Shown here in pieces: positions 37,601 to 51,659 of a stretch of DNA of 64,000 bases; the first letter of the stretch is position 1, and each line of letters begins with the position of its first letter. Position numbers and translations under genes: made by a program. The stretch is taken from positions 31,727,339-31,791,338 of the forward strand of contig CM049316.1 of assembly GCA_026874595.1 (NCBI GenBank), in the 5' to 3' direction. This DNA is from Sipunculus nudus. Taxonomy: Eukaryota > Annelida > Sipuncula > Golfingiida > Sipunculidae. The notes below the pieces were generated by a model, which ran no database searches, had not been told where the DNA came from, and saw only the letters and a list, made by a program, of their open reading frames with translations.

Positions 37601-39126
37601 TACATTATTGTCTTCAGAAAATGGTGCCAAAAAGCAATTATGAAGGCATAATCCCTTTGCTTAGACTTTGCTTATGCTTTGCTTATTCTTTGCTTACGGC
37701 AAAATCACAACAGAAATGCAGCATTTTTCTAAAAATACACACTGATATGACCCATAGGGAGACAGACGGGTTCCCTGGCTACACAGCAGTCCCGGTTAGT
37801 GAACATTAATATCAAAAATAAGGGCAATATCGTTTAATCAAAACCGCAAATGTATATTTCAGCTATTTTTATAAAAGTCATTTATTGGTTTCTTGGACCC
37901 ATTTTCCAATTTTAACACAATTTACCTACAGTGTTTTACCATTTCTGACATTATTAGACCCCCGTAAAGTCCAAAAATACATTATTTCTTCAGAAAATGG
38001 TGCCAAAAAGCAATTATGAAGGCATAATCCCTTTGCTTACCATTTGCTTATGCTTTGCTTATTCTTTGCTTATGGCAAAATCACAACAGAAATGCAGCAA
38101 TTCCCTAAAAATACACACTAATATGACCCATAGGAAGACAGACGGGTCCCCTGGCTACACAGCAGTCCCGGTTAGTGAACATTAATATCAAAAATAAGGG
38201 CAATATCGTTCAATCAAAACCGCAAATGTATATTTCAGCTATTTTTATAAAAGTCATTTATTGATTTCTTGGACCCATTTTTCAATTTTAACACAATTTA
38301 CCTACAGTGTTTTACTATTTCTGACATTATTAGACCACCGCTAAGTCTAAAAATACATTATTGTCTTCAGAAAATGGTGTCAAAAAGCAATTATGAAGGC
38401 ATAATCCCTTTGCTTACACTTTGCTTATGCTTTGCTTATTCTTTGCTTACGGCAAAATCACAACGGAAATGGAGCATTTTCCTAAAAATAAACACTGATA
38501 TGACCCATAGGGAGATAGACGGGTCCTCTGGCTGCAGAGCGTTCCCGGTTAGTGAACATTAATATCAAAAGTATGGGCAATATCGTTCAATCAAAACCAG
38601 AAATGTATATTTCAGCTATTTTTATAAAAGTCATTTATTGATTTCTTGGACCCATTTTTCAATTTTAACACAATTTACCTACAGTGTTTTACTATTTCTG
38701 ACATTATTAGACCCCCGCGAAGTCTAAAAATACATTATTGTCTTCAGAAAATGGTGCCAAAAAGCAATTATGAAGGCATAATCCCTTTGCTTACACTTTG
38801 CTTATGCTTTGCTTATTCTTTGCTTACGGCAAAATCACAGCAGAAATGCAGCATTTTCCTAAAAGTACACACTGATATGACCCATAGGGAGACAGACGGG
38901 TTCCCTGGCTACACAGCAGTCCCGGTTAGTGAACATTAATATCAAAAATCAGGGCAATATCGTTCAATCAAAACCGCAAATGTATATTTCAGCTATTTTT
39001 ATGAAAGTCATTTATTGGTTTCTTGGACCCATTTTCCAATTTTAACACAATTTACCTACAGTGTTTTACCATTTCTGACATTATTAGACCCCCGTAAAGT
39101 CCAAAAATACATTATTTCTTCAGAAA
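34069..39126 (+). repeat. Right-domain HOR, 13 monomers plus c' remnant (5058 bp)
   Basis: Starts are c 34069 (with c' to 34609), d 34610, e 34985, f 35360, g 35737, o 36114, p 36490, q 36867, r 37244, s 37621, t 37997, u 38374 and v 38751. The core c-d-e-f-g is shared with the left domain, but h-i-a-b is replaced by o-p-q-r-s-t-u-v. Right-domain markers are the one-base-shorter GGGAATATCG before e (about 34813), CTTAGCTTATGG in c' and CCCCTGGCTACAC. Monomer p has a stop in AAATAACAAC. Monomer q has TATGAATGCATAATCCG, and r is followed by AAAAAGGAGGGC. These last two recur only at 63273 and 63650. Confidence 0.92.
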
Positions 39127-39667
39127 ATGGTACCAAAAAGCAATTATGAAGGCATAATCCCTTTGCTTACCCTTTGCTTATGCTTTGCTTATTCTTTGCT
39201 TATGGCAAAATCACAACAGAAATGCAGCATTTTCCTAAAAATAAACACTGATATGACCCATAGGAAGATAGACGGGTACTCTAACTGCACGGCAGTCCCG
39301 GTTAGTGAACATTAATATCAATCCCTTTGCTTACCATTTGCTTATGCTGTGCTTATTCTTTGCTTATGGCAAAATCACAACAGAAATGCAGCATTTTCCT
39401 AAAAATACACACTAATATAACCCATAGGGAGACAGACGGGTCCCCTGGCTACACAGCAGTCCCGGTTAGGGAACAATAATATCAAAAATAAGGGCAATAT
39501 CGTTCAATCAAAACCGCAAATGTATATTTCAGCTATTTTTATAAAAGTCATTTATTGATTTCTTGGACCCATTTTTCAATTTTAACACAATTTACCTACA
39601 GTGTTTTACTATTTCTGACATTATTAGACCCCCGCGAAGTCTAAAAATACATTATTGTCTTTAGAAA
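39127..39667 (+). repeat. c/c' fused unit, copy 10
   Basis: Standard junction near 39320. This copy keeps ATTCTTTGCTTATGG and AATTTTAACACAATT, unlike the other right-domain copies, and has a box variant ATGGTACC. Confidence 0.93.
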
Positions 39668-42600
39668 ATGGTGCCAAAAAGCAATTATGAAGGCATAATC
39701 CCTTTGCTTAGACTTTGCTTATGTTTTGCTTATTCTTTGCTTACGGCAAAATCACAACAGAAATGCAGCATTTTCCTAAAAATACACACTGATATGACCC
39801 ATAGGGAGACAGACGGGTTCCCTGGCTACACAGCAGTCCCGGTTAGTGAACATTAATATCAAAAATAAGGGAATATCGTTCAATCAAAACCGCAAATGTA
39901 TATTTCAGCTATTTTTATAAAAGTCATTTATTGGTTTCTTGGACCCATTTTCCAATTTTAACACAATTTCCCTACAGTGTTTTACTATTTCTGACATTAT
40001 TAAACCCCTGTAAAGTCCAAAAATACATTATTTCTTCAGAAAATGGTGTCAAAAAGCAATTATGAAGGCATAATCCCTTTGCTTACACTTTGCTTATGCT
40101 CTGCTTATTCTTTGCTTACGGCAAAATCACAACAGAAATGCAGCATTTTCCTAAAAATAAACACTGATATGACAGATAGGGAGACAGACGGGTTCCCTGG
40201 CTACACAGCAGTCCCGGTAAGTGAACATTAATATCAAAAGTAAGGGCAATATCCTTCAATCAAAACCACAAATGTGTAATTCTGCTTCTTTAAAAAAGTC
40301 ATTAATTGATTACTGGGACCCATTTTCTAATTTTAACAGAATTTAAATACAGTGTTTCACCATTTCTGGCATTATTAGACCCCCGCGAAGTCTAAAAATA
40401 CAATATTTCTTTATAAAATGGTGCCAAAAAGCAATTATTAAGGCATATTCCCTTTGCTTACCCTTTGCTTATGCTTTGCTTATTCTTTGCTTACGGCAAA
40501 ATCACAACGGAAATGGAGCATTTTCCTAAAAATAAAACCTGATATGACCCATAGGGAGATAGACGGGGACTCTGACTGCACAGCATTCCCGGTTAGTGAA
40601 CATTAATATCAAAAGTAAGGGCAATATCGTTCAATCAAAACCAGAAATGTATAATTCTGCTTCTTGAAAAAAAATCATTTATTTATTCCTGGGACCCATT
40701 TTCTAATTTTCACAGAATTTACCTACAGTGTTTCACCATTTCTGACGTTATTAGAGCCCCGCAAAGTCTAAAAATACATTATTGTCTTCAGAAAATGGTG
40801 CCAAAAAGCAATTATGAAGGCATAATCCCTTTGCTTAGACTTTGCTTATGCTTTGCTTATTCTTTGCTTACGGCAAAATCACAACGGAAATGGAGCATTT
40901 TCCTAAAAATAAACACTGATATGACCCATAGGGAGATTGACGGGTCCTCTGGCTGCACAGCGTTCTCGGTTAGTGAACATTTATATCAAAAGTAAGGGCA
41001 ATATCGTTCAATCAAAACCAGAAATGTATATTTCAGCTATTTTTATAAAAGTCATTTATTGATTCCTGGGACCTATTTTCTAATTTTAAAAGAATTTACT
41101 TACAGTGTTTCACCATTTCTGACGTTATTAGAGCCTGCAAGGTCTAAAAATACATTATTGTCTTCAGAAAATGGTGCCAAAAAGCAATTATGAAGGCATA
41201 ATCCCTTTGCTTAGACTTTTCTTATGCCTTGCTTATTCTTTGCTTACGGCAAAATCACAACAGAAATGCAGCATTTTCCTAAAAATACACACTGATATGA
41301 CCCATAGGGAGACAGACGGGTTCCCTGGCTACACAGCAGTCCCGGTTAGTGAACATTAATATCAAAAATAAGGGCAATATCGTTCAATCAAAACCGCAAA
41401 TGTATAGTTCAGCTATTTTTATAAAAGTCATTTATTGGTTTCTTGGACCCATTTTCCAATTTTAACACAATTTACCTACAGTGTTTTAACATTTCTGACA
41501 TTATTAGACCCCCGTAAAGTCCAAAAATACATTATTTCTTCAGAAAATGGTGCCAAAAAGCAATTATGAAGGCATAATCCCTTTGCTTACCCTTTGCTTA
41601 TGCTTTGCTTATTCTTTGCTTATGGCAAAATCACAACAGAAATGTAGCAATTCCCTAAAAATACACACTAATATGACCCATAGGGAGACAGACGGGTCCC
41701 CTGGCTACACAGCAGTCCCGGTTAGTGAACATTAATATCAAAAATAAGGGCAATATCGTTCAATCAAAACCGCAAATGTATATTTCAGCTATTTTTATAA
41801 AAGTCATTTATTGATTTCTTGGACCCATTTTTCAATTTTAACACAATTTACCTACAGTGTTTTACTATTTCTGACATTATTAGACCCCCGAGAAGTCTAA
41901 AAATACATTATTGTCTTTAGAAAATGGTGCCAAAAAGCAATTATGAAGGCATAATCCGTTTTCTTACCCTTTGCTTATGCTTTGCTTATTCTTTGCTTAC
42001 GGCAAAATCACAACGGAAATGGAGCATTTTCCTAAAAATACACACTAATATGACACATAAGGAGACAGACGGGTCCCCTGGCTACACAGCAGTCCCGGTT
42101 AGTGAACATTAATATCAAAAATGAGGGCAATATCGTTCAATCAAAACCGCAAATGTATATTTCAGCTATTTTTTAAAAGTCATTTATTGATTCCTGGGAC
42201 CTATTATCTAATTTTAAAAGAATTTACCTACAGTGTTTCACCATTTCTGACGTTATTAGAGCCCCGCAAAGTCTAAAAATACATTATTGTCTTCAGAAAA
42301 TGGTGCCAAAAGGCAATTATGAAGGCATAATCCCTTTGCTTACACTTTGCTTATGCTTTGCCTATTCTTTGCTTACGGCAAAATCACAACGGAAATGGAG
42401 CATTTTCCTAAAAATAAACACTGATATGACCCATAGGGAGATAGACGGGTCCTCTGGCTGCACAGCGTTCCCGGTTAGTGAACATTAATATCAAAAGTAA
42501 GGGCAATATCGTTCAATCAAAACCAGAAATGTATATTTCAGCTATTTTTATAAAAGTCATTTATTGATTTCTTGGACCCATTTTTCAATTTTAACACAAT

Positions 42601-45310
42601 TTACCTACAGTTTTTTTACCATTTCTGACATTATTAGACCCCTGCGAAGTCTAAAAATACATGATTTCTTCAGAAAATGGTGCCAAAAAGCAATTATGAA
42701 GGCATAATCCCTTTGCTTACCCTTTGCTTATGCTTTGCTTATTCTTTGCTTACGGCAAAATCACAACGGAATTGGAGCATTTTCCTAGAAATAAACACTG
42801 ATATGACCCATAGGGAGATAGACGGAGACTCTGACTGCACAGCAGTCCCGGTTAGTGAACGTTAATATCAAAAATAAGGGCAATATCGTTCAATCAAAAC
42901 CGCAAATGTATATTTCAGCTATTTTTATAAAAGTCATTTATTGGTTTCTTGGACCCATTTTCCAATTTTAACACAATTTCCCTACAGTGTTTAACCATTT
43001 CTGACATTATTAGACCCCCTGTAAAGTCCAAAAATACATTATTTCTTCAGAAAATGGTGCCAAAAAGCAATTATGAAGGCATAATCCCTTTGCTTACCCT
43101 TTGCTTATGCTTTGCTTATTCTTTGCTTACGGCAAAATCACAGCGGAAATGGAGCATTTTCCTAAAAATAAACACTGATATGACAGATAGGGAGACAGAG
43201 GGTTCCCTGGCTACACAGCAGTCCCGGTTAGTGAACATTAATGTCAAAAGTAAGGGCAATATCCTTCAATCAAAACCACAAATGTATAATTCTGCTTCTT
43301 TAAAAAAGTCATAAATTGATTACTGGGACCCATTTTCTAATTTTAACAGAATTTAAATACAGTGTTTCACCATTTCTGACATTATTAGACCCCCGCGAAG
43401 TCTAAAAATACATTATTTCTTCAGAAAATGGTGCCAAAAAGCAATTATGAAGGCATATTCCCTTTGCTTACCCTTTGCTTATGCTTTGCTTATTCTTTGC
43501 TTACGGCAAAATCACAACGGAAATGGAGCATTTTCCTAAAAATAAACACTGATATGACCCATAGGGAGATAGACGGGGACTCTAACTGCACAGCATTCCC
43601 GGTTAGTGAACATTAATATCAAAAGTAAGGGCAATATCGTTCAATCAAAACCAGAAATGTATAATTCTGCTTCTTGAAAAAAAATCATTTATTTATTCCT
43701 GGGACCCATTTTCTAATTTTCACAGAATTTACCTACAGCGTTTCAAAATTTCTGACGTTATTAGAGCCCCGCAAAGTCTAAAAATACATTATTGTCTTCA
43801 GAAAATGGTGCCAAAAAGCAATTATGAAGGCATAATCCCTTTGCTTACACTTTGCTTATGCTTTGCTTATTCTTTGCTTACGGCAAAATCACAACGGAAA
43901 TGGAGCATTTTCCTAAAAATAAACACTGATATGACCCATAGGGAGATTGATGGGTCCTCTGGCTGCACAGCGTTCTCGGTTAGTGAACATTAATATCAAA
44001 AGTAAGGGCAATATCGTTCAATCAAAACCAGAAATGTATATTTCAGCTATTTTTATAAAAGTCATTTATTGGTTTCTTGGACCCATTTTCCAATTTTAAC
44101 ACAATTTACCAACAGTGTTTTACCATTTCTGACATTATTAGACCCCCGTAAAGTCCAAAAATACATTATTTCTTCAGAAAATGGTGCCAAAAAGCAATTA
44201 TGAAGGCATAATCCCTTTGCTTACCATTTGCTTATGCTTTGCTTATTCTTTGCTTATGGCAAAATCACAACAGAAATGCAGCAATTCCCTAAAAATACAC
44301 ACTAATATGACCCACAGGAAGACAGACGGGTCCCCTGGCTACACAGCAGTCCCGGTTAGTGAACATTAATATCAAAAATAAGGGCAATATCGTTCAATCA
44401 AAACCGCAAATGTATATTTCAGCTATTTTTATAAAAGGCATTTATTGATTTCTTGGACCCATTTTTCAATTTTAACACAATTTACCTACAGTGTTTTACT
44501 ATTTCTGACATTATTAGACCACCGCTAAGTCTAAAAATACATTATTGTCTTCAGAAAATGGTGTCAAAAAGCAATTATGAAGGCATAATCCCTTTGCTTA
44601 CACTTTGCTTATGCTTTGCTTATTCTTTGCTTACGGCAAAATCACAACGGAAATGGAGCATTTTCCTAAAAATAAACACTGATATGACCCATAGGGAGAT
44701 AGACGGGTCCTCTGGCTGCAGAGCGTTCCCGGTTAGTGAACATTAATATCAAAAGTATGGGCAATATCGTTCAATCAAAACCAGAAATGTATATTTCAGC
44801 TATTTTTATAAAAGTCATTTATTGATTTCTTGGACCCATTTTTCAATTTTAACACAATTTACCTACAGTGTTTTACTATTTCTGACATTATTAGACCCCC
44901 GCGAAGTCTAAAAATACATTATTGTCTTCAGAAAATGGTGCCAAAAAGCAATTATGAAGGCATAATCCCTTTGCTTACACTTTGCTTATGCTTTGCTTAT
45001 TCTTTGCTTACGGCAAAATCACAGCAGAAATGCAGCATTTTCCTAAAAGTACACACTGATATGACCCATAGGGAGACAGACGGGTTCCCTGGCTACACAG
45101 CTGTCCCGGTTAGTGAACATTAATATCAAAAATAAGGGCAATATCGTTCAATCAAAACCGCAAATGTATATTTCAGCTATTTTTATGAAAGTCATTTATT
45201 GGTTTCTTGGACCCATTTTCCAATTTTAACACAATTTACCTACAGTGTTTTACCATTTCTGACATTATCAGACCCCCGTAAAGTCCAAAAATACATTATT
45301 TCTTCAGAAA
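39127..45310 (+). repeat. Right-domain HOR, 16 monomers plus c' remnant (6184 bp)
   Basis: Starts are c 39127 (with c' to 39667), d 39668, e 40043, f 40418, g 40795, o 41171, p 41547, q 41924, r 42300, w 42677, y 43054, z 43428, aa 43805, t 44181, u 44558 and v 44935. Relative to the 13-monomer unit, w-y-z-aa replaces s. Type w has CGGAATTGGAGC and CCTAGAAATAAAC. Type y has a one-base deletion (ACAGAGGGTTCCC) that shifts its frame and gives a 121-codon open frame at 42949-43314. It also carries TACAATATTT before f, AAAACCTGATATG in f and GAGCCTGCAAGG before o, all shared with the next HORs. The c' remnant keeps CTTTGCTTATGG and has ATATAACCC, a private change. Confidence 0.92.
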
Positions 45311-45851
45311 ATGGTGCCAAAAAGCAATTATGAAGGCATAATCCCTTTGCTTACCCTTTGCTTATGCTTTGCTTATTCTTTGCTTATGGCAAAATCACAA
45401 CAGAAATGCAGCATTTTCCTAAAAATAAACACTGATATGACCCATAGGAAGATAGACGGGTACTCTAACTGCACAGCAGTCCCGGTTAGTGAACATTAAT
45501 ATCAATCCCTTTGCTTACCATTTGCTTATGCTGTGCTTATTCTTAGCTTATGGCAAAATCACAACAGAAATGCAGCATTTTCCTAAAAATACACACTAAT
45601 ATGACCCATAGGGAGACAGACGGGTCCCCTGGCTACACAGCAGTCCCGGTTAGGGAACAATAATATCAAAAATAAGGGCAATATCGTTCAATCAAAACCG
45701 CAAATGTATATTTCAGCTATTTTTATAAAAGTCATTTATTGATTTCTTGGACCCATTTTTCAATTTTAAAAGAATTTACCTACAGTGTTTTACTATTTCT
45801 GACATTATTAGACCCCCGCGAAGTCTAAAAATACATTATTGTCTTTAGAAA
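45311..45851 (+). repeat. c/c' fused unit, copy 11
   Basis: Standard junction near 45504, with the ATTCTTAGCTTATGG and AATTTTAAAAGAATT forms. Confidence 0.93.
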
Positions 45852-48800
45852 ATGGTGCCAAAAAGCAATTATGAAGGCATAATCCCTTTGCTTAGACTTT
45901 GCTTATGTTTTGCTTATTCTTTGCTTACGGCAAAATCACAACAGAAATGCAGCATTTTCCTAAAAATACACACTGATATGACCCATAGGGAGACAGACGG
46001 GTTCCCTGGCTACACAGCAGTCCCGGTTAGTGAACATTAATATCAAAAATAAGGGAATATCGTTCAATCAAAACCGCAAATGTATATTTCAGCTATTTTT
46101 ATAAAAGTCATTTATTGGTTTCTTGGACCCATTTTCCAATTTTAACACAATTTCCCTACAGTGTTTTACTATTTCTGACATTATTAAACCCCTGTAAAGT
46201 CCAAAAATACATTATTTCTTCAGAAAATGGTGTCAAAAAGCAATTATGAAGGCATAATCCCTTTGCTTACACTTTGCTTATGCTCTGCTTATTCTTTGCT
46301 TACGGCAAAATCACAACAGAAATGCAGCATTTTCCTAAAAATAAACACTGATATGACAGATAGGGAGACAGACGGGTTCCCTGGCTACACAGCAGTCCCG
46401 GTAAGTGAACATTAATATCAAAAGTAAGGGCAATATCCTTCAATCAAAACCACAAATGTTTAATTCTGCTTCTTTAAAAAAGTCATTAATTGATTACTGG
46501 GACCCATTTTCTAATTTTAACAGAATTTAAATACAGTGTTTCACCATTTCTGGCATTATTAGACCCCCGCGAAGTCTAAAAATACAATATTTCTTTATAA
46601 AATGGTGCCAAAAAGCAATTATTAAGGCATATTCCCTTTGCTTACCCTTTGCTTATGCTTTGCTTATTCTTTGCTTACGGCAAAATCACAACGGAAATGG
46701 AGCATTTTCCTAAAAATAAAACCTGATATGACCCACAGGGAGATAGACGGGGACTCTGACTGCACAGCATTCCCGGTTAGTGAACATTAATATCAAAAGT
46801 AAGGGCAATATCGTTCAATCAAAACCAGAAATGTATAATTCTGCTTCTTGAAAAAAAATCATTTATTTATTCCTGGGACCCATTTTCTAATTTTCACAGA
46901 ATTTACCTACAGTGTTTCACCATTTCTGACGTTATTAGAGCCCCGCAAAGTCTAAAAATACATTATTGTCTTCAGAAAATGGTGCCAAAAAGCAATTATG
47001 AAGGCATAATCCCTTTGCTTAGACTTTGCTTATGCTTTGCTTATTCTTTGCTTAAGGCAAAATCACAACGAAAATGGAGCATTTTCCTAAAAATAAACAC
47101 TGATATGACCCATAGGGAGATTGACGGGTCCTCTGGCTGCACAGCGTTCTCGGTTAGTGAACATTTATATCAAAAGTAAGGGCAATATCGTTCAATCAAA
47201 ACCAGAAATGTATATTTCAGCTATTTTTATAAAAGTCATTTATTGATTCCTGGGACCTATTTTCTAATTTTAAAAGAATTTACTTACAGTGTTTCACCAT
47301 TTCTGACGTTATTAGAGCCTGCAAGGTCTAAAAATACATTATTGTCTTCAGAAAATGGTGCCAAAAAGCAATTATGAAGGCATAATCCCTTTGCTTAGAC
47401 TTTTCTTATGCCTTGCTTATTCTTTGCTTACGGCAAAATCACAACAGAAATGCAGCATTTTCCTAAAAATACACACTGATATGACCCATAGGGAGACAGA
47501 CGGGTTCCCTGGCTACACAGCAGTCCCGGTTAGTGAACATTAATATCAAAAATAAGGGCAATATCGTTCAATCAAAACCGCAAATGTATAGTTCAGCTAT
47601 TTTTATAAAAGTCATTTATTGGTTTCTTGGACCCATTTTCCAATTTTAACACAATTTACCTACAGTGTTTTAACATTTCTGACATTATTAGACCCCCGTA
47701 AAGTCCAAAAATACATTATTTCTTCAGAAAATGGTGCCAAAAAGCAATTATGAAGGCATAATCCCTTTGCTTACCCTTTGCTTATGCTTTGCTTATTCTT
47801 TGCTTATGGCAAAATCACAACAGAAATGCAGCAATTCCCTAAAAATACACACTAATATGACCCATAGGGAGACAGACGGGTCCCCTGGCTACACAGCAGT
47901 CCCGGTTAGTGAACATTAATATCAAAAATAAGGGCAATATCGTTCAATCAAAACCGCAAATGTATATTTCAGCTATTTTTATAAAAGTCATTTATTGATT
48001 TCTTGGACCCATTTTTCAATTTTAACACAATTTACCTACAGTGTTTTACTATTTCTGACATTATTAGACCCCCGCGAAGTCTAAAAATACATTATTGTCT
48101 TTAGAAAATGGTGCCAAAAAGCAATTATGAAGGCATAATCCGTTTTCTTACCCTTTGCTTATGCTTTGCTTATTCTTTGCTTACGGCAAAATCACAACGG
48201 AAATGGAGCATTTTCCTAAAAATACACACTAATATGACACATAAGGAGACAGACGGGTCCCCTGGCTACACAGCAGTCCCGGTTAGTGAACATTAATATC
48301 AAAAATGAGGGCAATATCGTTCAATCAAAACCGCAAATGTATATTTCAGCTATTTTTATAAAAGTCATTTATTGATTCCTGGGACCTATTATCTAATTTT
48401 AAAAGAATTTACCTACAGTGTTTCACCATTTCTGACGTTATTAGAGCCCCGCAAAGTCTAAAAATACATTATTGTCTTCAGAAAATGGTGCCAAAAGGCA
48501 ATTATGAAGGCATAATCCCTTTGCTTACACTTTGCTTATGCTTTGCCTATTCTTTGCTTACGGCAAAATCACAACGGAAATGGAGCATTTTCCTAAAAAT
48601 AAACACTGATATGACCCATAGGGAGATAGACGGGTCCTCTGGCTGCACAGCGTTCCCGGTTAGTGAACATTAATATCAAAAGTAAGGGCAATATCGTTCA
48701 ATCAAAACCAGAAATGTATATTTCAGCTATTTTTATAAAAGTCATTTATTGATTTCTTGGACCCATTTTTCAATTTTAACACAATTTACCTACAGTTTTT

Positions 48801-50742
48801 TTACCATTTCTGACATTATTAGACCCCTGCGAAGTCTAAAAATACATGATTTCTTCAGAAAATGGTGCCAAAAAGCAATTATGAAGGCATAATCCCTTTG
48901 CTTACCCTTTGCTTATGCTTTGCTTATTCTTTGCTTACGGCAAAATCACAACGGAATTGGAGCATTTTCCTAGAAATAAACACTGATATGACCCATAGGG
49001 AGATAGACGGAGACTCTGACTGCACAGCAGTCCCGGTTAGTGAACGATAATATCAAAAATAAGGGCAATATCGTTCAATCAAAACCGCAAATGTATATTT
49101 CAGCTATTTTTATAAAAGTCATTTATTGGTTTCTTGGACCCATTTTCCAATTTTAACACAATTTCCCTACAGTGTTTAACCATTTCTGACATTATTAGAC
49201 CCCCTGTAAAGTCCAAAAATACATTATTTCTTCAGAAAATGGTGCCAAAAAGCAATTATGAAGGCATAATCCCTTTGCTTACCCTTTGCTTATGCTTTGC
49301 TTATTCTTTGCTTACGGCAAAATCACAGCGGAAATGGAGCATTTTCCTAAAAATAAACACTGATATGACAGATAGGGAGACAGAGGGTTCCCTGGCTACA
49401 CAGCAGTCCCGGTTAGTGAACATTAATGTCAAAAGTAAGGGCAATATCCTTCAATCAAAACCACAAATGTATAATTCTGCTTCTTTAAAAAAGTCATAAA
49501 TTGATTACTGGGACCCATTTTCTAATTTTAACAGAATTTAAATACAGTGTTTCACCATTTCTGACATTATTAGACCCCCGCGAAGTCTAAAAATACATTA
49601 TTTCTTCAGAAAATGGTGCCAAAAAGCAATTATGAAGGCATATTCCCTTTGCTTACCCTTTGCTTATGCTTTGCTTATTCTTTGCTTACGGCAAAATCAC
49701 AACGGAAATGGAGCATTTTCCTAAAAATAAACACTGATATGACCCATAGGGAGATAGACGGGGACTCTAACTGCACAGCATTCCCGGTTAGTGAACATTA
49801 ATATCAAAAGTAAGGGCAATATCGTTCAATCAAAACCAGAAATGTATAATTCTGCTTCTTGAAAAAAAATCATTTATTTATTCCTGGGACCCATTTTCTA
49901 ATTTTCACAGAATTTACCTACAGCGTTTCAAAATTTCTGACGTTATTAGAGCCCCGCAAAGTCTAAAAATACATTATTGTCTTCAGAAAATGGTGCCAAA
50001 AAGCAATTATGAAGGCATAATCCCTTTGCTTACACTTTGCTTATGCTTTGCTTATTCTTTGCTTACGGCAAAATCACAACGGAAATGGAGCATTTTCCTA
50101 AAAATAAACACTGATATGACCCATAGGGAGATTGATGGGTCCTCTGGCTGCACAGCGTTCTCGGTTAGTGAACATTAATATCAAAAGTAAGGGCAATATC
50201 GTTCAATCAAAACCAGAAATGTATATTTCAGCTATTTTTATAAAAGTCATTTATTGGTTTCTTGGACCCATTTTCCAATTTTAACACAATTTACCAACAG
50301 TGTTTTACCATTTCTGACATTATTAGACCCCCGTAAAGTCCAAAAATACATTATTTCTTCAGCAAATGGTGCCAAAAAGCAATTATGAAGGCATAATCCC
50401 TTTGCTTACCATTTGCTTATGCTTTGCTTATTCTTTGCTTATGGCAAAATCACAACAGAAATGCAGCAATTCCCTAAAAATACACACTAATATGACCCAT
50501 AGGAAGACAGACGGGTCCCCTGGCTACACAGCAGTCCCGGTTAGTGAACATTAATATCAAAAATAAGGGCAATATCGTTCAATCAAAACCGCAAATGTAT
50601 ATTTCAGCTATTTTTATAAAAGTCATTTATTGATTTCTTGGACCCATTTTTCAATTTTAACACAATTTACCTACAGTGTTTTACTATTTCTGACATTATT
50701 AGACCACCGCTAAGTCTAAAAATACATTATTGTCTTCAGAAA

Positions 50743-51118
50743 ATGGTGTCAAAAAGCAATTATGAAGGCATAATCCCTTTGCTTACACTTTGCTTATGCT
50801 TTGCTTATTCTTTGCTTACGGCAAAATCACAGCAGAAATGCAGCATTTTCCTAAAAGTACACACTGATATGACCCATAGGGAGACAGACGGGTTCCCTGG
50901 CTACACAGCTGTCCCGGTTAGTGAACATTAATATCAAAAATAAGGGCAATATCGTTCAATCAAAACCGCAAATGTATATTTCAGCTATTTTTATGAAAGT
51001 CATTTATTGGTTTCTTGGACCCATTTTCCAATTTTAACACAATTTACCTACAGTGTTTTACCATTTCTGACATTATCAGACCCCCGTAAAGTCCAAAAAT
51101 ACATTATTTCTTCAGAAA
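50743..51118 (+). repeat. Hybrid monomer u/v
   Basis: The 5' side is type u (ACCACCGCTAAG upstream, ATGGTGTC). The 3' side is type v (ACAGCAGAAATGCAGC, AAAAGTACACACTG, ACAGCTGTCCC). The parents are identical between 50748 and about 50831, so the crossover lies in that 84-bp interval, which contains the whole TTTGCTTA tract. The product explains the loss of one monomer relative to 39127-45310. The same hybrid recurs at 56175. Confidence 0.88.
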
Positions 51119-51659
51119 ATGGTGCCAAAAAGCAATTATGAAGGAATAATCCCTTTGCTTACCCTTTGCTTATGCTTTGCTTATTCTTTGCTTATGGCAA
51201 AATCACAACAGAAATGCAGCATTTTCCTAAAAATAAACACTGATATGACCCATAGGAAGATAGACGGGTACTCTAACTGCACAGCAGTCCCGGTTAGTGA
51301 ACATTAATATCAATCCCTTTGCTTACCATTTGCTTATGCTGTGCTTATTCTTAGCTTATGGCAAAATCACAACAGAAATGCAGCATTTTCCTAAAAATAC
51401 ACACTAATATGACCCATAGGGAGACAGACGGGTCCCCTGGCTACACAGCAGTCCCGGTTAGGGAACAATAATATCAAAAATAAGGGCAATATCGTTCAAT
51501 CAAAACCGCAAATGTATATTTCAGCTATTTTTATAAAAGTCATTTATTGATTTCTTGGACCCATTTTTCAATTTTAAAAGAATTTACCTACAGTGTTTTA
51601 CTATTTCTGACATTATTAGACCCCCGCGAAGTCTAAAAATACATTATTGTCTTTAGAAA
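51119..51659 (+). repeat. c/c' fused unit, copy 12
   Basis: Standard junction near 51312, with the ATTCTTAGCTTATGG form. Private change GAAGGAATAATCC just after the box. Confidence 0.93.

Larger units (their letters stand above)
45311..51118 (+). repeat. Right-domain HOR, 15 monomers plus c' remnant (5808 bp)
   Basis: Starts are c 45311 (with c' to 45851), d 45852, e 46227, f 46602, g 46979, o 47355, p 47731, q 48108, r 48485, w 48862, y 49239, z 49613, aa 49990, t 50366 and u/v hybrid 50743. It is the 16-monomer unit with u and v fused into one. Private changes include TTAAGGC in g (about 47054), ACCCACAGGG in f and GAACGATAA after w. The t copy has TCAGCAAATGG just before its box, a marker shared with 55798. 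Confidence 0.92.
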